Source: Anaerolineales bacterium
GTDB lineage: Bacteria; Chloroflexota; Anaerolineae; 4572-78; J111
Direction of reading: 5' to 3'
Assembly: GCA_015075405.1 (NCBI GenBank)
Contig: JABTUK010000005.1
Coordinates: 1,123,747-1,187,746, forward strand
Length of the DNA stretch: 64,000 nucleotides
The position numbers and the translations under genes are program-made. The notes below the pieces were generated by a model. It did not search any database and was not told where the DNA came from. It saw nothing but the letters and a program-made list of their open reading frames with translations. This document shows, piece by piece, positions 8,101 to 15,639 of the stretch (position 1 is its first letter; every line of letters begins with the position of its first letter).

Positions 8101-9066
8101 CCACTTCGTCATCAAATAACTATCATCATCCTCAAAACCAACCGCCCGGTAGAGGTTTTGTGCCTGGGTATTGGCCCGTTCCATCTCCACATGCAAAGCA
8201 TTCACCCCCAGTGCCTGGCATTGCGCCTGGACAAACTTGAGGGCAGATTGGCCGAGTGTCTGAGCTGATGAGCGCAAATACAATTCATCCAACAAAGCAT
8301 CCCGTCCGTGAAATTCCAGACTATAGCTAAACGTGACCGCCACATAGCCAACCGGTTGGTGATCGGTCTCAATTAACCAGATTCGCCCCATTGAGGCGTC
8401 GTTTATTATCTGGCCCAGCGCAGCGCGACCGTTTGCCTGGCCTTCCGCGCCCGATTCTTGCCTCAACTTGACCAGTGTTTCGATATCCGCGTTTTTGGCA
8501 GATGTGAAGGTAATGTCAGGGTATTTGTCATCGGCTTGCAACACATTGTGTGTAACAGAAATGTCTTGCAGTGGTCGGCGGCCTGCCCTGAGCCTGTCGA
8601 ATGGGGCGGTGGTCGGCGGTCTCTTCAGCCAGCAGGTCATCAGGTAGTGCCTATAGTCCACAAAACCCACCGCCAGATACAGGGCGCGGGCCTTGGCATT
8701 GACCTGCTCTACTTCAAGATGGAGCGCCTTCACCCCTAACTCGCGGCACATCGCCTCGGCCCAGGCGATGGCCTGGCGGCCAACCCCCTGGTTGCGATAC
8801 GCGGGACGAACATAAATTTCGTCAATAAAAGCGTAACGACCATAAGCCAGCCGGTAGCCCAACGTCAGCACCACATACCCTACTGTCTCCGCATCGGCTT
8901 GAATTAACCAGACCCGGCCTACTGTTGTGTCGTTCAAAAGCTGAATTAACCCGGCCCGCACGATAGCTTTGTCAAAAGGGTGATGGTCTTCTTGATTAAA
9001 TTCCTGGGCAAAGGTGAGCAGGGTATTCAGATCAGACGCTTCTACACTTTTAAAGGTGATTTTCAT
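8092..9066 (-). CDS. Tandem GNAT acetyltransferase (two GNAT domains)
   Basis: Two GNAT N-acetyltransferase domains in one chain: residues about 1-150 (acetyl-CoA loop in RPAYRNQGVGRQAIAWAEAM) and about 180-324 (LRSSAQTLGQSALKFVQAQC). The domains share the endings ALYLAVGFVDYRHYLMT and NLYRAVGFEDDDSYLMT, so they arose by duplication. The second domain's pyrophosphate-binding loop is degenerate (no R/Q-G-x-G), suggesting only the first is catalytic. The linker contains a short repeat-derived peptide (PFDRLRAG). The start at 9066 follows GGAATT; the reading up to 9123 runs into repeat sequence. Substrate unknown. Confidence 0.8.
   Translation of the reverse strand: MKITFKSVEASDLNTLLTFAQEFNQEDHHPFDKAIVRAGLIQLLNDTTVGRVWLIQADAETVGYVVLTLGYRLAYGRYAFIDEIYVRPAYRNQGVGRQAIAWAEAMCRELGVKALHLEVEQVNAKARALYLAVGFVDYRHYLMTCWLKRPPTTAPFDRLRAGRRPLQDISVTHNVLQADDKYPDITFTSAKNADIETLVKLRQESGAEGQANGRAALGQIINDASMGRIWLIETDHQPVGYVAVTFSYSLEFHGRDALLDELYLRSSAQTLGQSALKFVQAQCQALGVNALHVEMERANTQAQNLYRAVGFEDDDSYLMTKWIA
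8571..8619. repeat. Short repeat inserted in the linker between the two GNAT domains
   Basis: The motif CCTGAGCCTGTCGA, which resembles a repeat I recall as common in environmental genomes, is flanked by 11-bp direct repeats GTGGTCGGCGG at 8571-8581 and 8609-8619. It is translated as the PFDRLRAG linker peptide. Confidence 0.6.
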
Positions 9067-9107
9067 AATTCCAACCCGGACAAGCCCTCTACGGCCAAAG
9101 AGAGTTT

Positions 9108-9180
9108 TCTCGCAAAGACGCAAAGGCGCAAAGATTTTTCAACAATCTTTCTCTTGGCGTTCTTGGCGGCTTTGCGTGGG
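9108..9180. repeat. CGCAAAG-type repeat upstream of the GNAT gene
   Basis: Units of CGCAAAGA, CGCAAAGG and CGCAAAGA followed about 35 bases later by CTTTGCG, so the block can fold back on itself. It fills the gap between the GNAT start and the end of the aldolase gene. Confidence 0.55.
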
Positions 9181-9212
9181 AATTTTTGGCTCAATAGGCA
9201 AGGACTCAGTGG

Positions 9213-9827
9213 CTAGGATGCCAGATGCGCCGGCGCTGGGGGCAGTGAATTTTGGGCCAGAATGCACCAGGCATTCCAATCGAGCCGCTTGAGGGCGTCA
9301 ATGGTGGCCCACAGGTCTTTGCCGGCGACAAAAATGCCATGTCGCTCGGCCAGCACGGCTGCCGCCTGCTTGCGAATGGCGTCTTCTCGGCCGCGCAGAC
9401 CGGCCACAATATTTTCGGCCAGCTTGGGGCTGTGGGCCGGCGCGTAGGGCAGGAGGGGAGTTATGCCGAATTTTTCGGTTTGTTCCAGCACCGGCTCCAT
9501 GGAGCGTCCGGCGGCGCAGAAGGGCAAAATATGAAAGGGGTGGGCGTGAATGACCGCGCCCACATCGGGGAAGGTGCGGTAGATGGCCAGGTGCGCCCGG
9601 CCCTCGCGGGAGAAGCGGGGATGCTCCAACAGGGCGTCGGTCGAGATGTCGCCGCTAATAATGTCCTCGTCGCTAAGCTGCCAGTGCTTTTTACTGCCGC
9701 TGAAGCGGGCCGAAATATAAATTTTGTTTCCCTCGCGGACACTGATATTGCCGCCGGCCAGATCGGTCAGCCGCCACTCAAACATCCGGGCCGCGACATA
9801 GATAATTTGTTGGGGAATTGTGGTCAT
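9213..9827 (-). CDS. Class II aldolase/adducin-family protein (sugar-phosphate aldolase-like)
   Basis: About 204 residues, the usual size for L-fuculose-1-phosphate aldolase relatives. Visible are LAGGNISVREGNKIYIS at the N-terminus, the zinc ligands in VGAVIHAHPFHILPF, and a third His in LAERHGIFVAGKDL. These enzymes cleave sugar phosphates to dihydroxyacetone phosphate or epimerise pentose phosphates. The ATG at 9827 has GGAGG eight bases upstream; the track extension to 9881 has none. It begins 43 bases after the ABC-kinase fusion gene, so the two are probably co-transcribed. This ties the unusual kinase to pentose or deoxysugar catabolism. Confidence 0.85.
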   Translation of the reverse strand: MTTIPQQIIYVAARMFEWRLTDLAGGNISVREGNKIYISARFSGSKKHWQLSDEDIISGDISTDALLEHPRFSREGRAHLAIYRTFPDVGAVIHAHPFHILPFCAAGRSMEPVLEQTEKFGITPLLPYAPAHSPKLAENIVAGLRGREDAIRKQAAAVLAERHGIFVAGKDLWATIDALKRLDWNAWCILAQNSLPPAPAHLAS

Positions 9828-9870
9828 GAAAGAACCTCCGCAGGGGTAGGGGGTGGTTTGGGAACACTTT

Positions 9871-11481
9871 TTAACCATCAAACTTCATGGTCATATCCAC
9901 CCGGGGATGCGGTATTTCTACCTCCAAACGCAAACCGCCATCCGGTTGATTTTGCAGTTTTAAGCGTCCCCCCAACAGCGCAACCCGCTCGCTGATGCCT
10001 AGCAGCCCGTAATGCCCTTTCGCCGCCAGCGTCGAGAGATCAAAGCCGCTGGTCAGTCCCTGGCCGTTATCACTCATCGAAATCATGACCATGCGAGGGC
10101 TGGTATGCTTCAGGCTAACTTTAACGCTACTGGCATGCGCGTGCTTGCGGACATTACTCAAACCTTCCTGAACAATGCGAAAAATAGAGAGTTCGAGCGT
10201 TTCGGGCAGGCGGCCCAGATTGGGCGACAAATCGAGCCTTACTTTGATGTCGGTGCGCGCCTCCCAATCCTGGGTGTAGGATTGTAGGGCTGCGCCCAGG
10301 CCCAGGCTGTCAATGGTGGGCGGGCGCAGGTCGCCGCAGATGCGCCGCAAATCATCTATCAGGGTGCGGATGCGTTCGCGCGTGTCCAGGAGATCGTCTT
10401 TGAGCGGCAAACTGACCCCGTTGGCCTCTTCCTCGATTTCTTCCAATTGATAGTTGACGCTCAATAAATCCTGGATCACCTGATCATGGAGTTCACGGGC
10501 CAGGTGTTTGCGTTCCTGTTCCCGTTCGGTTAAAAGGCGGCGTTGGGCGTGCTGGAGGGCAAAGTTGGCCTGGTCGAGGGCGCGAACCTGTTCGGCCAAC
10601 TGGTCAATGAGCTGCTGGTTAAGGGTGTCTTGGGCGGCCAGGTTTTGTTCCAACAAGGTTTGCTGGTGGCGCAACTTCTCGGCCTGCTCACGAGCCTGGT
10701 AGTAGCTGTCCAAGGCCCAGATGGCCGGGGTAAGCTGCCGCCGGTCGGTAGTACCGACAAGCGCCGCCACAATCTCCTCCCGGCTGGTTTCATCCGTCCG
10801 GCAATTCACTACCAGGCGGCCCTCCCGTAAAGCCAAAATCCGGTCGGCCACCGCAAAAAGATGCTCCAGGTTTTTGCTGCCAAAAATAACCGAGATGCCT
10901 TGCTGCTGCCAGCTTTGGATTAAGGAGAGAAATTGCTGCTGAAAAGAGTAGCTCAATAAGCCAGTTGGTTCATCGGCTACAATCAAACGGGCGGGACAGG
11001 CAATAGCGCGGGCAATGGCCACAAGCTGGCGCTGTTCACTGGATAGGTTTGAAACCTTTTCTTCCAGCGAGTTGAAACGGACACCCAGCCCGGTTAAAAT
11101 CCGGTTAGCCTCCTGATCCATGCGCCGTTCATTGGGCGTTTTTAGCCAACTGATGACTTTGGGCCAGCCCATTTCATTGCCCAAAAAGATATTGCTGGTA
11201 ATAGATAGGTTTTCAGCCAGGTTGGGCCGCTGGTGGATCACCTCCAGGCCAATCCGCCGGGCTTGAAAAGGCCAGGTCAGCCGTTGTTCGGCAAAGTAAA
11301 TATCGCCCATATCAGGGGCGTCCAGCCCGGCCAGCAGCATAGCCAACACAGATTTGCCCGCCCCACTCCGGCCGGCCAGGCCGACGACTTCACCCGGATA
11401 AACGTCAAACCCCACTTGATGGAGCGCGGTGAGCGTGCCAAAGCGTTTGGAAAGGTTAAAAACTCTTAGTAAGGGATCCAT
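9871..11481 (-). CDS. ABC-ATPase / histidine-kinase fusion sensor (536 aa)
   Basis: Two machines in one chain. Residues 1-245 are a sugar-transporter type ABC ATPase: Walker A GRSGAGKS (37-44), Q-loop Gln84, signature LSSEQ (146-150), Walker B LIVADE (166-171). Residues 260-325 are a coiled coil. Residues 320-400 are a HisKA_3 dimerisation domain with phospho-acceptor His332 in ELHDQV. Residues 425-525 are the HATPase with N-box FRIVQEGLSNVRKHAHA and G-box DNGQG. The ABC half departs from active ATPases: the H-switch His is Lys203 (GSKN instead of SHN) and LSGGQ reads LSSEQ. There is no transmembrane segment. I infer a cytoplasmic NarL-family kinase that reads sugar-transporter state or nucleotide through a borrowed NBD, signalling to the regulator at 19981. 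Confidence 0.9.
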   Translation of the reverse strand: MDPLLRVFNLSKRFGTLTALHQVGFDVYPGEVVGLAGRSGAGKSVLAMLLAGLDAPDMGDIYFAEQRLTWPFQARRIGLEVIHQRPNLAENLSITSNIFLGNEMGWPKVISWLKTPNERRMDQEANRILTGLGVRFNSLEEKVSNLSSEQRQLVAIARAIACPARLIVADEPTGLLSYSFQQQFLSLIQSWQQQGISVIFGSKNLEHLFAVADRILALREGRLVVNCRTDETSREEIVAALVGTTDRRQLTPAIWALDSYYQAREQAEKLRHQQTLLEQNLAAQDTLNQQLIDQLAEQVRALDQANFALQHAQRRLLTEREQERKHLARELHDQVIQDLLSVNYQLEEIEEEANGVSLPLKDDLLDTRERIRTLIDDLRRICGDLRPPTIDSLGLGAALQSYTQDWEARTDIKVRLDLSPNLGRLPETLELSIFRIVQEGLSNVRKHAHASSVKVSLKHTSPRMVMISMSDNGQGLTSGFDLSTLAAKGHYGLLGISERVALLGGRLKLQNQPDGGLRLEVEIPHPRVDMTMKFDG

Positions 11482-11513
11482 AATTGTGGTCAGGCCGCGT
11501 TTTGGGCCGAAAG

Positions 11514-11914
11514 TTAGGGAGCAAATGGCTTTGGGTAGGCAAGCAAGCGTAGACCGGCGATAAATCTACAATCCCGTTGATTCTTTGTAACGAGAGGCGT
11601 ATCTAAAGACAAAGCAGTAGCGGCAATGAGAGCATCAGCTATTAGTAAGCCGTGGCTCAAGCGGTAACGGCGTAATAAATCAACGGCTACATCAGAGATG
11701 GTCTCAGTTTGACACTTTGGAAGCGTTGTAAGAAACGTTCTACTGTACGAAGTTCTGCTTTATCTCGACAACCAATCATAAGCTCCATCTGGGTAACTAC
11801 ACTTATCGTCGGAGATGCCTGTTGCTCAATTTGTTGTAAACAAGTAATGGCCTCGGTTACGCTGCGGCCAACATCAATTAACACGTCAGTATCCACAAGC
11901 ACCCAATCAGTCAT
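11514..11914 (-). pseudogene. VapC-like PIN toxin broken by a one-base frameshift
   Basis: The first 70 residues match the start of a PIN-domain toxin (WVLVDTDVLIDVGRS, then SVVTQMELMIGCRDKAEL). The frame then ends at 11687, but the expected C-terminal half continues in the neighbouring frame to a stop at 11514: HGLLIADALIAATALSLDTP with the conserved acidic residue, then VTKNQRDCRFIAGL. Restoring one A in the AAA run near 11705 (SVK-TETISDVAVDL) rejoins the frames. Either a recent inactivating deletion or a homopolymer sequencing error. It overlaps the antitoxin gene by eight bases. Confidence 0.8.
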
Positions 11915-12155
11915 GAACCTTTATCCATTCACTCTCCCGAATATTGCGGACCCACGCGCTACTATCCTGCATATCGGTGCGATCACGCCAGATACCAATG
12001 AACGCCTCATCCGTCAAGTTACCGGCTGGCTTTACCTTTTTACCGGAACGCGCCTGTTTATAGCGGGTTTGCAAAAAAGCAATGAAATCAGCGACAAGTT
12101 GTTGGGCTTCGGGGGGCAAAGCGGCAAAGTCACGCCAAATTTTTTCTTGGTTCAT
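11907..12155 (-). CDS. Antitoxin of the VapBC-like pair
   Basis: A protein of 82 residues directly upstream of and overlapping the PIN toxin remnant, the usual antitoxin position. The N-terminal half (FAALPPEAQQLVADFIAFLQ) resembles the helical start of DUF2281-type antitoxins, and the C-terminal part is charged and probably wraps the toxin. The ATG at 12155 follows GAGGGTGAC; the ORF extension to 12194 lacks support. The module sits between the sugar permease stop and the ABC-kinase gene and was probably inserted there. Confidence 0.7.
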   Translation of the reverse strand: MNQEKIWRDFAALPPEAQQLVADFIAFLQTRYKQARSGKKVKPAGNLTDEAFIGIWRDRTDMQDSSAWVRNIRESEWIKVHD

Positions 12156-12301
12156 GTCACCCTCTTTCACACCATCTGACTGGTTCACGCGCAAAAAAAT
12201 AAATCACAAAACTTGATTAAGCTATAGGCCAATTTTATACAAGTGCCCTGACCATGATTCTATAGAAGCTTCGGAAACAGGTCAAATTGATCCATCTGCC
12301 C

Positions 12302-13546
12302 CTAAACCAACCCCGACCGGCTGCGATTGTGGCGCGAAATCGAGTCGACCAGGACGGCAACCAGCAGCACCAGGCCGGTAATGACAAATTTAACCCCGGC
12401 GCTCAAACCCAGCAGCCCCATGCCGTTTTCAATGCTGGCAATGACCAGAGCGCCCAGAAAGGCGCTGGAAACTTTACCGCTGCCGCCGAACAGACTGGTG
12501 CCGCCAATCACCGCCGCCGCAATCGAGTTGAGCAAGAGGTTGCCGCCGCCTGCCGCCGTATCTACCGAACGCAGCCGTGAAGCCAGCACGATCCCCCCCA
12601 TCCCGGCCATCAGACTCGAGATCATAAATACCGCCACCCGAATCTGGTCAACCTGGATGCCGGCCCGCCGGGCTGCTTCTCTATTGCCGCCGATGGCGTA
12701 GACGTAGCGGCCAAACTGCGTCCTTTCGGCCAAAAAGGTGAACCCCGTGAGCAAAATCAGCAGAATGAGGCCAATCAAAGGTACGCCCCGGTCCTGATTG
12801 GCAAAATAGACCGCCAGCACGACCCCGATGGTCAGAATGATAATGCGCATAATCAGCACGGCTAACGGTGTACTGGCAACACCCCGCTGCCGGCGATCTC
12901 GCCAACGAGTAATCCAATTGACCGCAAACAAAATGATGACGATTGTCGCTGCACCCCAACCCCAGGCAGCGGGTAAAAAATAGTTAGCCAGGCCAATAAC
13001 CACCGGGTCTTGAATGACAACCGTACCCCCGCTGCCGATCAGAATCAGCACTGTTCCATTCCAAACCAAAAAACCGGCCAGCGTCACCACAAACGAAGGC
13101 AGGTGGAAGCGGGTGATAATCATCCCCTGGACCATACCGATCAAGGCGACAAACAGCAGGGCCACGCCTATCGCCGTAAACCAAGACCAGCCATCGGGCG
13201 GGCGCAGGCGTAGGGTCATAAACACGGCTGCCACAGCGCTGACGTAACCAATCGAGAGATCAATCTCCCCCAAAAGCAGCACGTAGACCACACCAATGGC
13301 AATGGTGGTAATGCCGGCCATTTGCACAATCAGATTGACAAAATTGCGCGGGGTAAGGAAGTTACTATTTAAGGTTTGGAAGATAATAGCAATAATCAAA
13401 ACGCCCAGGATAATGGGTAACGAACCCAAATCACCGGAGCGCATCCGCTTCAAGTAGGCGGCAACGTACTCAGATAACGGTTGAGAGGTCTGACCCACCA
13501 GAGAGGCGTTCTCGGTAGGGGGTGGAATTTCTTTATTCTTAATCAC
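12302..13546 (-). CDS. Sugar ABC transporter permease (XylH/RbsC family), system 2
   Basis: Membrane subunit of 414 residues with about ten hydrophobic helices and the family signatures LLGEIDLSIGYVSAVAAV (near residue 90) and YAIGGNREAARRAGIQVDQI (near 280), plus SIAAAVIGGTSLFGGSGKV. The coupling-helix motif EAARRAGI contacts the ATPase. Its ATG overlaps the ATPase stop (ATGA), so the two are translationally coupled. Together with the single-domain ATPase and the lipoprotein at 14330 it forms a complete importer. The closest relatives by motif are xylose/fructose/ribose permeases; the exact sugar is not determined. Confidence 0.9.
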   Translation of the reverse strand: MIKNKEIPPPTENASLVGQTSQPLSEYVAAYLKRMRSGDLGSLPIILGVLIIAIIFQTLNSNFLTPRNFVNLIVQMAGITTIAIGVVYVLLLGEIDLSIGYVSAVAAVFMTLRLRPPDGWSWFTAIGVALLFVALIGMVQGMIITRFHLPSFVVTLAGFLVWNGTVLILIGSGGTVVIQDPVVIGLANYFLPAAWGWGAATIVIILFAVNWITRWRDRRQRGVASTPLAVLIMRIIILTIGVVLAVYFANQDRGVPLIGLILLILLTGFTFLAERTQFGRYVYAIGGNREAARRAGIQVDQIRVAVFMISSLMAGMGGIVLASRLRSVDTAAGGGNLLLNSIAAAVIGGTSLFGGSGKVSSAFLGALVIASIENGMGLLGLSAGVKFVITGLVLLVAVLVDSISRHNRSRSGLV

Positions 13547-14313
13547 GCTTGCCTCATCCTGCCTGGAATATAGGGGAGTTTCCCGGCTGTAATGGCCTGG
13601 ATCACCTCTTGGTGGGTGGTCTGACCTACGCCAAACTCATTGATTTTCTGACCAAGCCGCAGAACCGCGATGCGGTCAGCTACCTCAAACACTTCGTGCA
13701 GGTTGTGGGAGATCAGAATCACCGCCAGCCCTTTGCCGGCCAGCGTTTTGACCAGTTCGAGCACCTGCCGGGTTTGAGCTAGCCCCAAAGCGGCTGTCGG
13801 TTCATCCAAAATGACCAGTCTGGAGTTCCACAATACCGCTCTGGCCACCGCCACCGCTTGACGCTGCCCGCTGGAAAGTTCGGCAACCGCCTGCCGTACC
13901 GACCCAACGGCAGTCACCGACAGTGAGGTGAGGATTTCGGTGCAAGTCTGCTCCATGCTGCTTTCATTGAGCCGCCACAGATTTTGGGTGCGTTCCCGCC
14001 CCAAAAACATATTAGCCACCACATCCAGGTTGTCGGCCAGGGCCAAATCTTGATAGACAACCTCGATGCCCAAGGCCACGCTGTCACGGGGGGTGCGAAT
14101 ATGAGCGCGTTTACCATCGAAGTAAAATTCGCCTTCGTCAAAAGGATAAATACCGGCGATGCCCTTGATGAGGGTAGATTTACCGGCTCCATTATCTCCC
14201 ACCAGAGCCATAACTTCACCCGCCCGCACCTCAAAATCAACTTTGGAGAGCGCCTGAACTGCCCCAAAGCTTTTTGAAACACCTTTCAATTGTAAGAGTG
14301 GTTTTTCTGACAA
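13543..14313 (-). CDS. Single-domain sugar ABC ATPase (FrcA-like, 256 aa), system 2
   Basis: One complete ATPase domain: Walker A GDNGAGKST, Q-loop VVYQDLALADNLDV, signature LSSGQRQAVAVARA, Walker B LVILDEPTAAL, H-switch LISHNLHEVFEVADRI. The usual second domain of RbsA/XylG ATPases is absent, so it resembles FrcA and must pair with itself or another NBD. I prefer a TTG start at 14313, eight bases after GAGG and after the lipoprotein stop; the ATG at 14418 would overlap the lipoprotein gene by 89 bases. It is clearly related to the ABC half of the kinase fusion at 9871, which makes a mixed NBD dimer conceivable. Confidence 0.85.
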   Translation of the reverse strand: MSEKPLLQLKGVSKSFGAVQALSKVDFEVRAGEVMALVGDNGAGKSTLIKGIAGIYPFDEGEFYFDGKRAHIRTPRDSVALGIEVVYQDLALADNLDVVANMFLGRERTQNLWRLNESSMEQTCTEILTSLSVTAVGSVRQAVAELSSGQRQAVAVARAVLWNSRLVILDEPTAALGLAQTRQVLELVKTLAGKGLAVILISHNLHEVFEVADRIAVLRLGQKINEFGVGQTTHQEVIQAITAGKLPYIPGRMRQA

Positions 14314-14329
14314 CGCTTTATCCTCAGAG

Positions 14330-15481
14330 TTAATGATTTGCCGGGCAGAACTGTTCAAACTCGCCCACACAAATTTCGGCCCAGGTACGGAAGCCATCGG
14401 CAATAACGGTTTCGGCAATGTTTTGTTTGGTCACGGCAATGGGGCTTAGCTTAATGTAGGGGATGTCGTTTTGGCCGTTATTGATGGTATCCGAGGTAAT
14501 GCTGGTCGGGCTTTCCCCCTTGAGCAGTCGAATTGCCGCATCGGCGGCGGCCTCAGCTTCCAACTCAATGGGTTTGTAGACGGTCATGGTCTGCCAGCCG
14601 GAGAGAATGTGCTGGATACCGCCAATGGTGGCGTCTTGCCCACTCAGGGGAATAGGCGCTAACTTCTGACCCTTGAGGGCAGAGATCACGGAACCGGCCA
14701 ACCCATCATTAGCCGCAAAGGTAGCATCAACTTTACCCCCGGCCGCCGTGAGGATTTGCTCATAGATGACCAGAGCTTGTTGGTTATCCCAGTTAGGGAC
14801 GGCTTGCTCATCCACTTTTTCCCACTCGCCCGAGGCAAATTTAGGTTCAGCAATGGATTTGTAACCCTGGGCAAAGAGAGAAGAGTTGTTGTCGGTGGGC
14901 GAGCCATTGAGAACGACAACGCGGGGCTTTTCAAGACCTAAACCATCAATGATGGGTTGAAGGGTTTCGCCCATCAGCCGGCCAACTGAGACGTTGTCAA
15001 AAGAGACATAAATATCCGCGCCAGGGCCTTCGACGGTCAGGCGGTCGTAATCAATCACTTTGACCCCGGCCTCGCGGGCTTGAGCAATGATTGCCGCGCC
15101 GCTGCCGCTGTCGAGGTTAACCAGGAGCAGAACTTTAGCGCCGTTGGTAATGGCTTGTTCGGCCTGGGTTTGTTGGGCGCGGGCATCGCCTACAGCATTG
15201 ACAATGGTATAGGTGACGCCGGCGGCCTGGAAGGCTTGTTCAAAAAAGCGCCGGTCATCGGCCTCCCAACGGGCAGACGAGATACTATCGGGCAACAGCA
15301 CCGCAATTGAGGCTGCAAGTTGGTTGTTGGTTGGATTGTCAAGCTCAGGAGAAGTAAACGCCGGGGTTTCAACACCAGTAGCGCTGATCTTTTCCGCCTC
15401 AGCGCTACTGGTTAAGCCGGTACAGGCGCTTATGCCAAAAAGCGTTACCAGAAGAGAGAGTAATTTTAGAAAATTGCCCAC
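14330..15481 (-). CDS. Sugar-binding lipoprotein (XylF/RbsB type), system 2
   Basis: Periplasmic-binding-protein type 1 fold of about 383 residues. A signal peptide ends in the lipobox ISAC (Cys20), followed by a Ser/Ala-rich linker. The body shows the xylose-binding pattern: VLLLVNLDSGSGAAIIAQAR, AGVKVIDYDRLTVEGPGADI, LNGSPTDNNSSLFAQGYKSI and PLSGQDATIGGIQHILSGW. The last motif matches the second lipoprotein (PISGQDATADGCNSIV), so both systems probably bind related pentoses. The start is a GTG at 15481 with a weak ribosome site. A class F repeat separates it from the permease of system 1. Confidence 0.88.
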   Translation of the reverse strand: MGNFLKLLSLLVTLFGISACTGLTSSAEAEKISATGVETPAFTSPELDNPTNNQLAASIAVLLPDSISSARWEADDRRFFEQAFQAAGVTYTIVNAVGDARAQQTQAEQAITNGAKVLLLVNLDSGSGAAIIAQAREAGVKVIDYDRLTVEGPGADIYVSFDNVSVGRLMGETLQPIIDGLGLEKPRVVVLNGSPTDNNSSLFAQGYKSIAEPKFASGEWEKVDEQAVPNWDNQQALVIYEQILTAAGGKVDATFAANDGLAGSVISALKGQKLAPIPLSGQDATIGGIQHILSGWQTMTVYKPIELEAEAAADAAIRLLKGESPTSITSDTINNGQNDIPYIKLSPIAVTKQNIAETVIADGFRTWAEICVGEFEQFCPANH

Positions 15482-15506
15482 ATTTCAATTCGGCCTTGAT
15501 AAAAGA

Positions 15507-15633
15507 GGGGTGTTCATGAGCCTGAGCAGGCCGCCAATAATGAAAATGAGACGAGGAGGCGAGGAGGCGAAGGGGCGAAGAACCGCTTCGCCTCCTCGCC
15601 TCACGCCCCATCGCGTCTTTATTTACGAAAGAG
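15507..15633 (+). repeat. Class F framed repeat, copy F1
   Basis: Left border GGGGTGTTCATGAGCCTGAG continues to a CCAATAATGAAAAT tail. The core is a palindrome built from GAGGAGGC units and their reverse complements. The right border is ATTTACGAAAGAG. It sits between the binding protein of system 2 and the permease of system 1. Confidence 0.65.
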
Positions 15634-15639
15634 TGCCTC

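Noticed and set aside
9252..9995. 247-residue open frame on the plus strand over the aldolase gene
   Set aside because: The minus-strand aldolase has zinc ligands and a GGAGG site; the plus-strand frame is a shadow.
9871..11481. ABC-kinase fusion as an assembly artefact
   Set aside because: The frame is uninterrupted for 536 codons with a sensible coiled-coil linker and neighbouring genes of matching function, so I treat it as real, though only read data could prove it.
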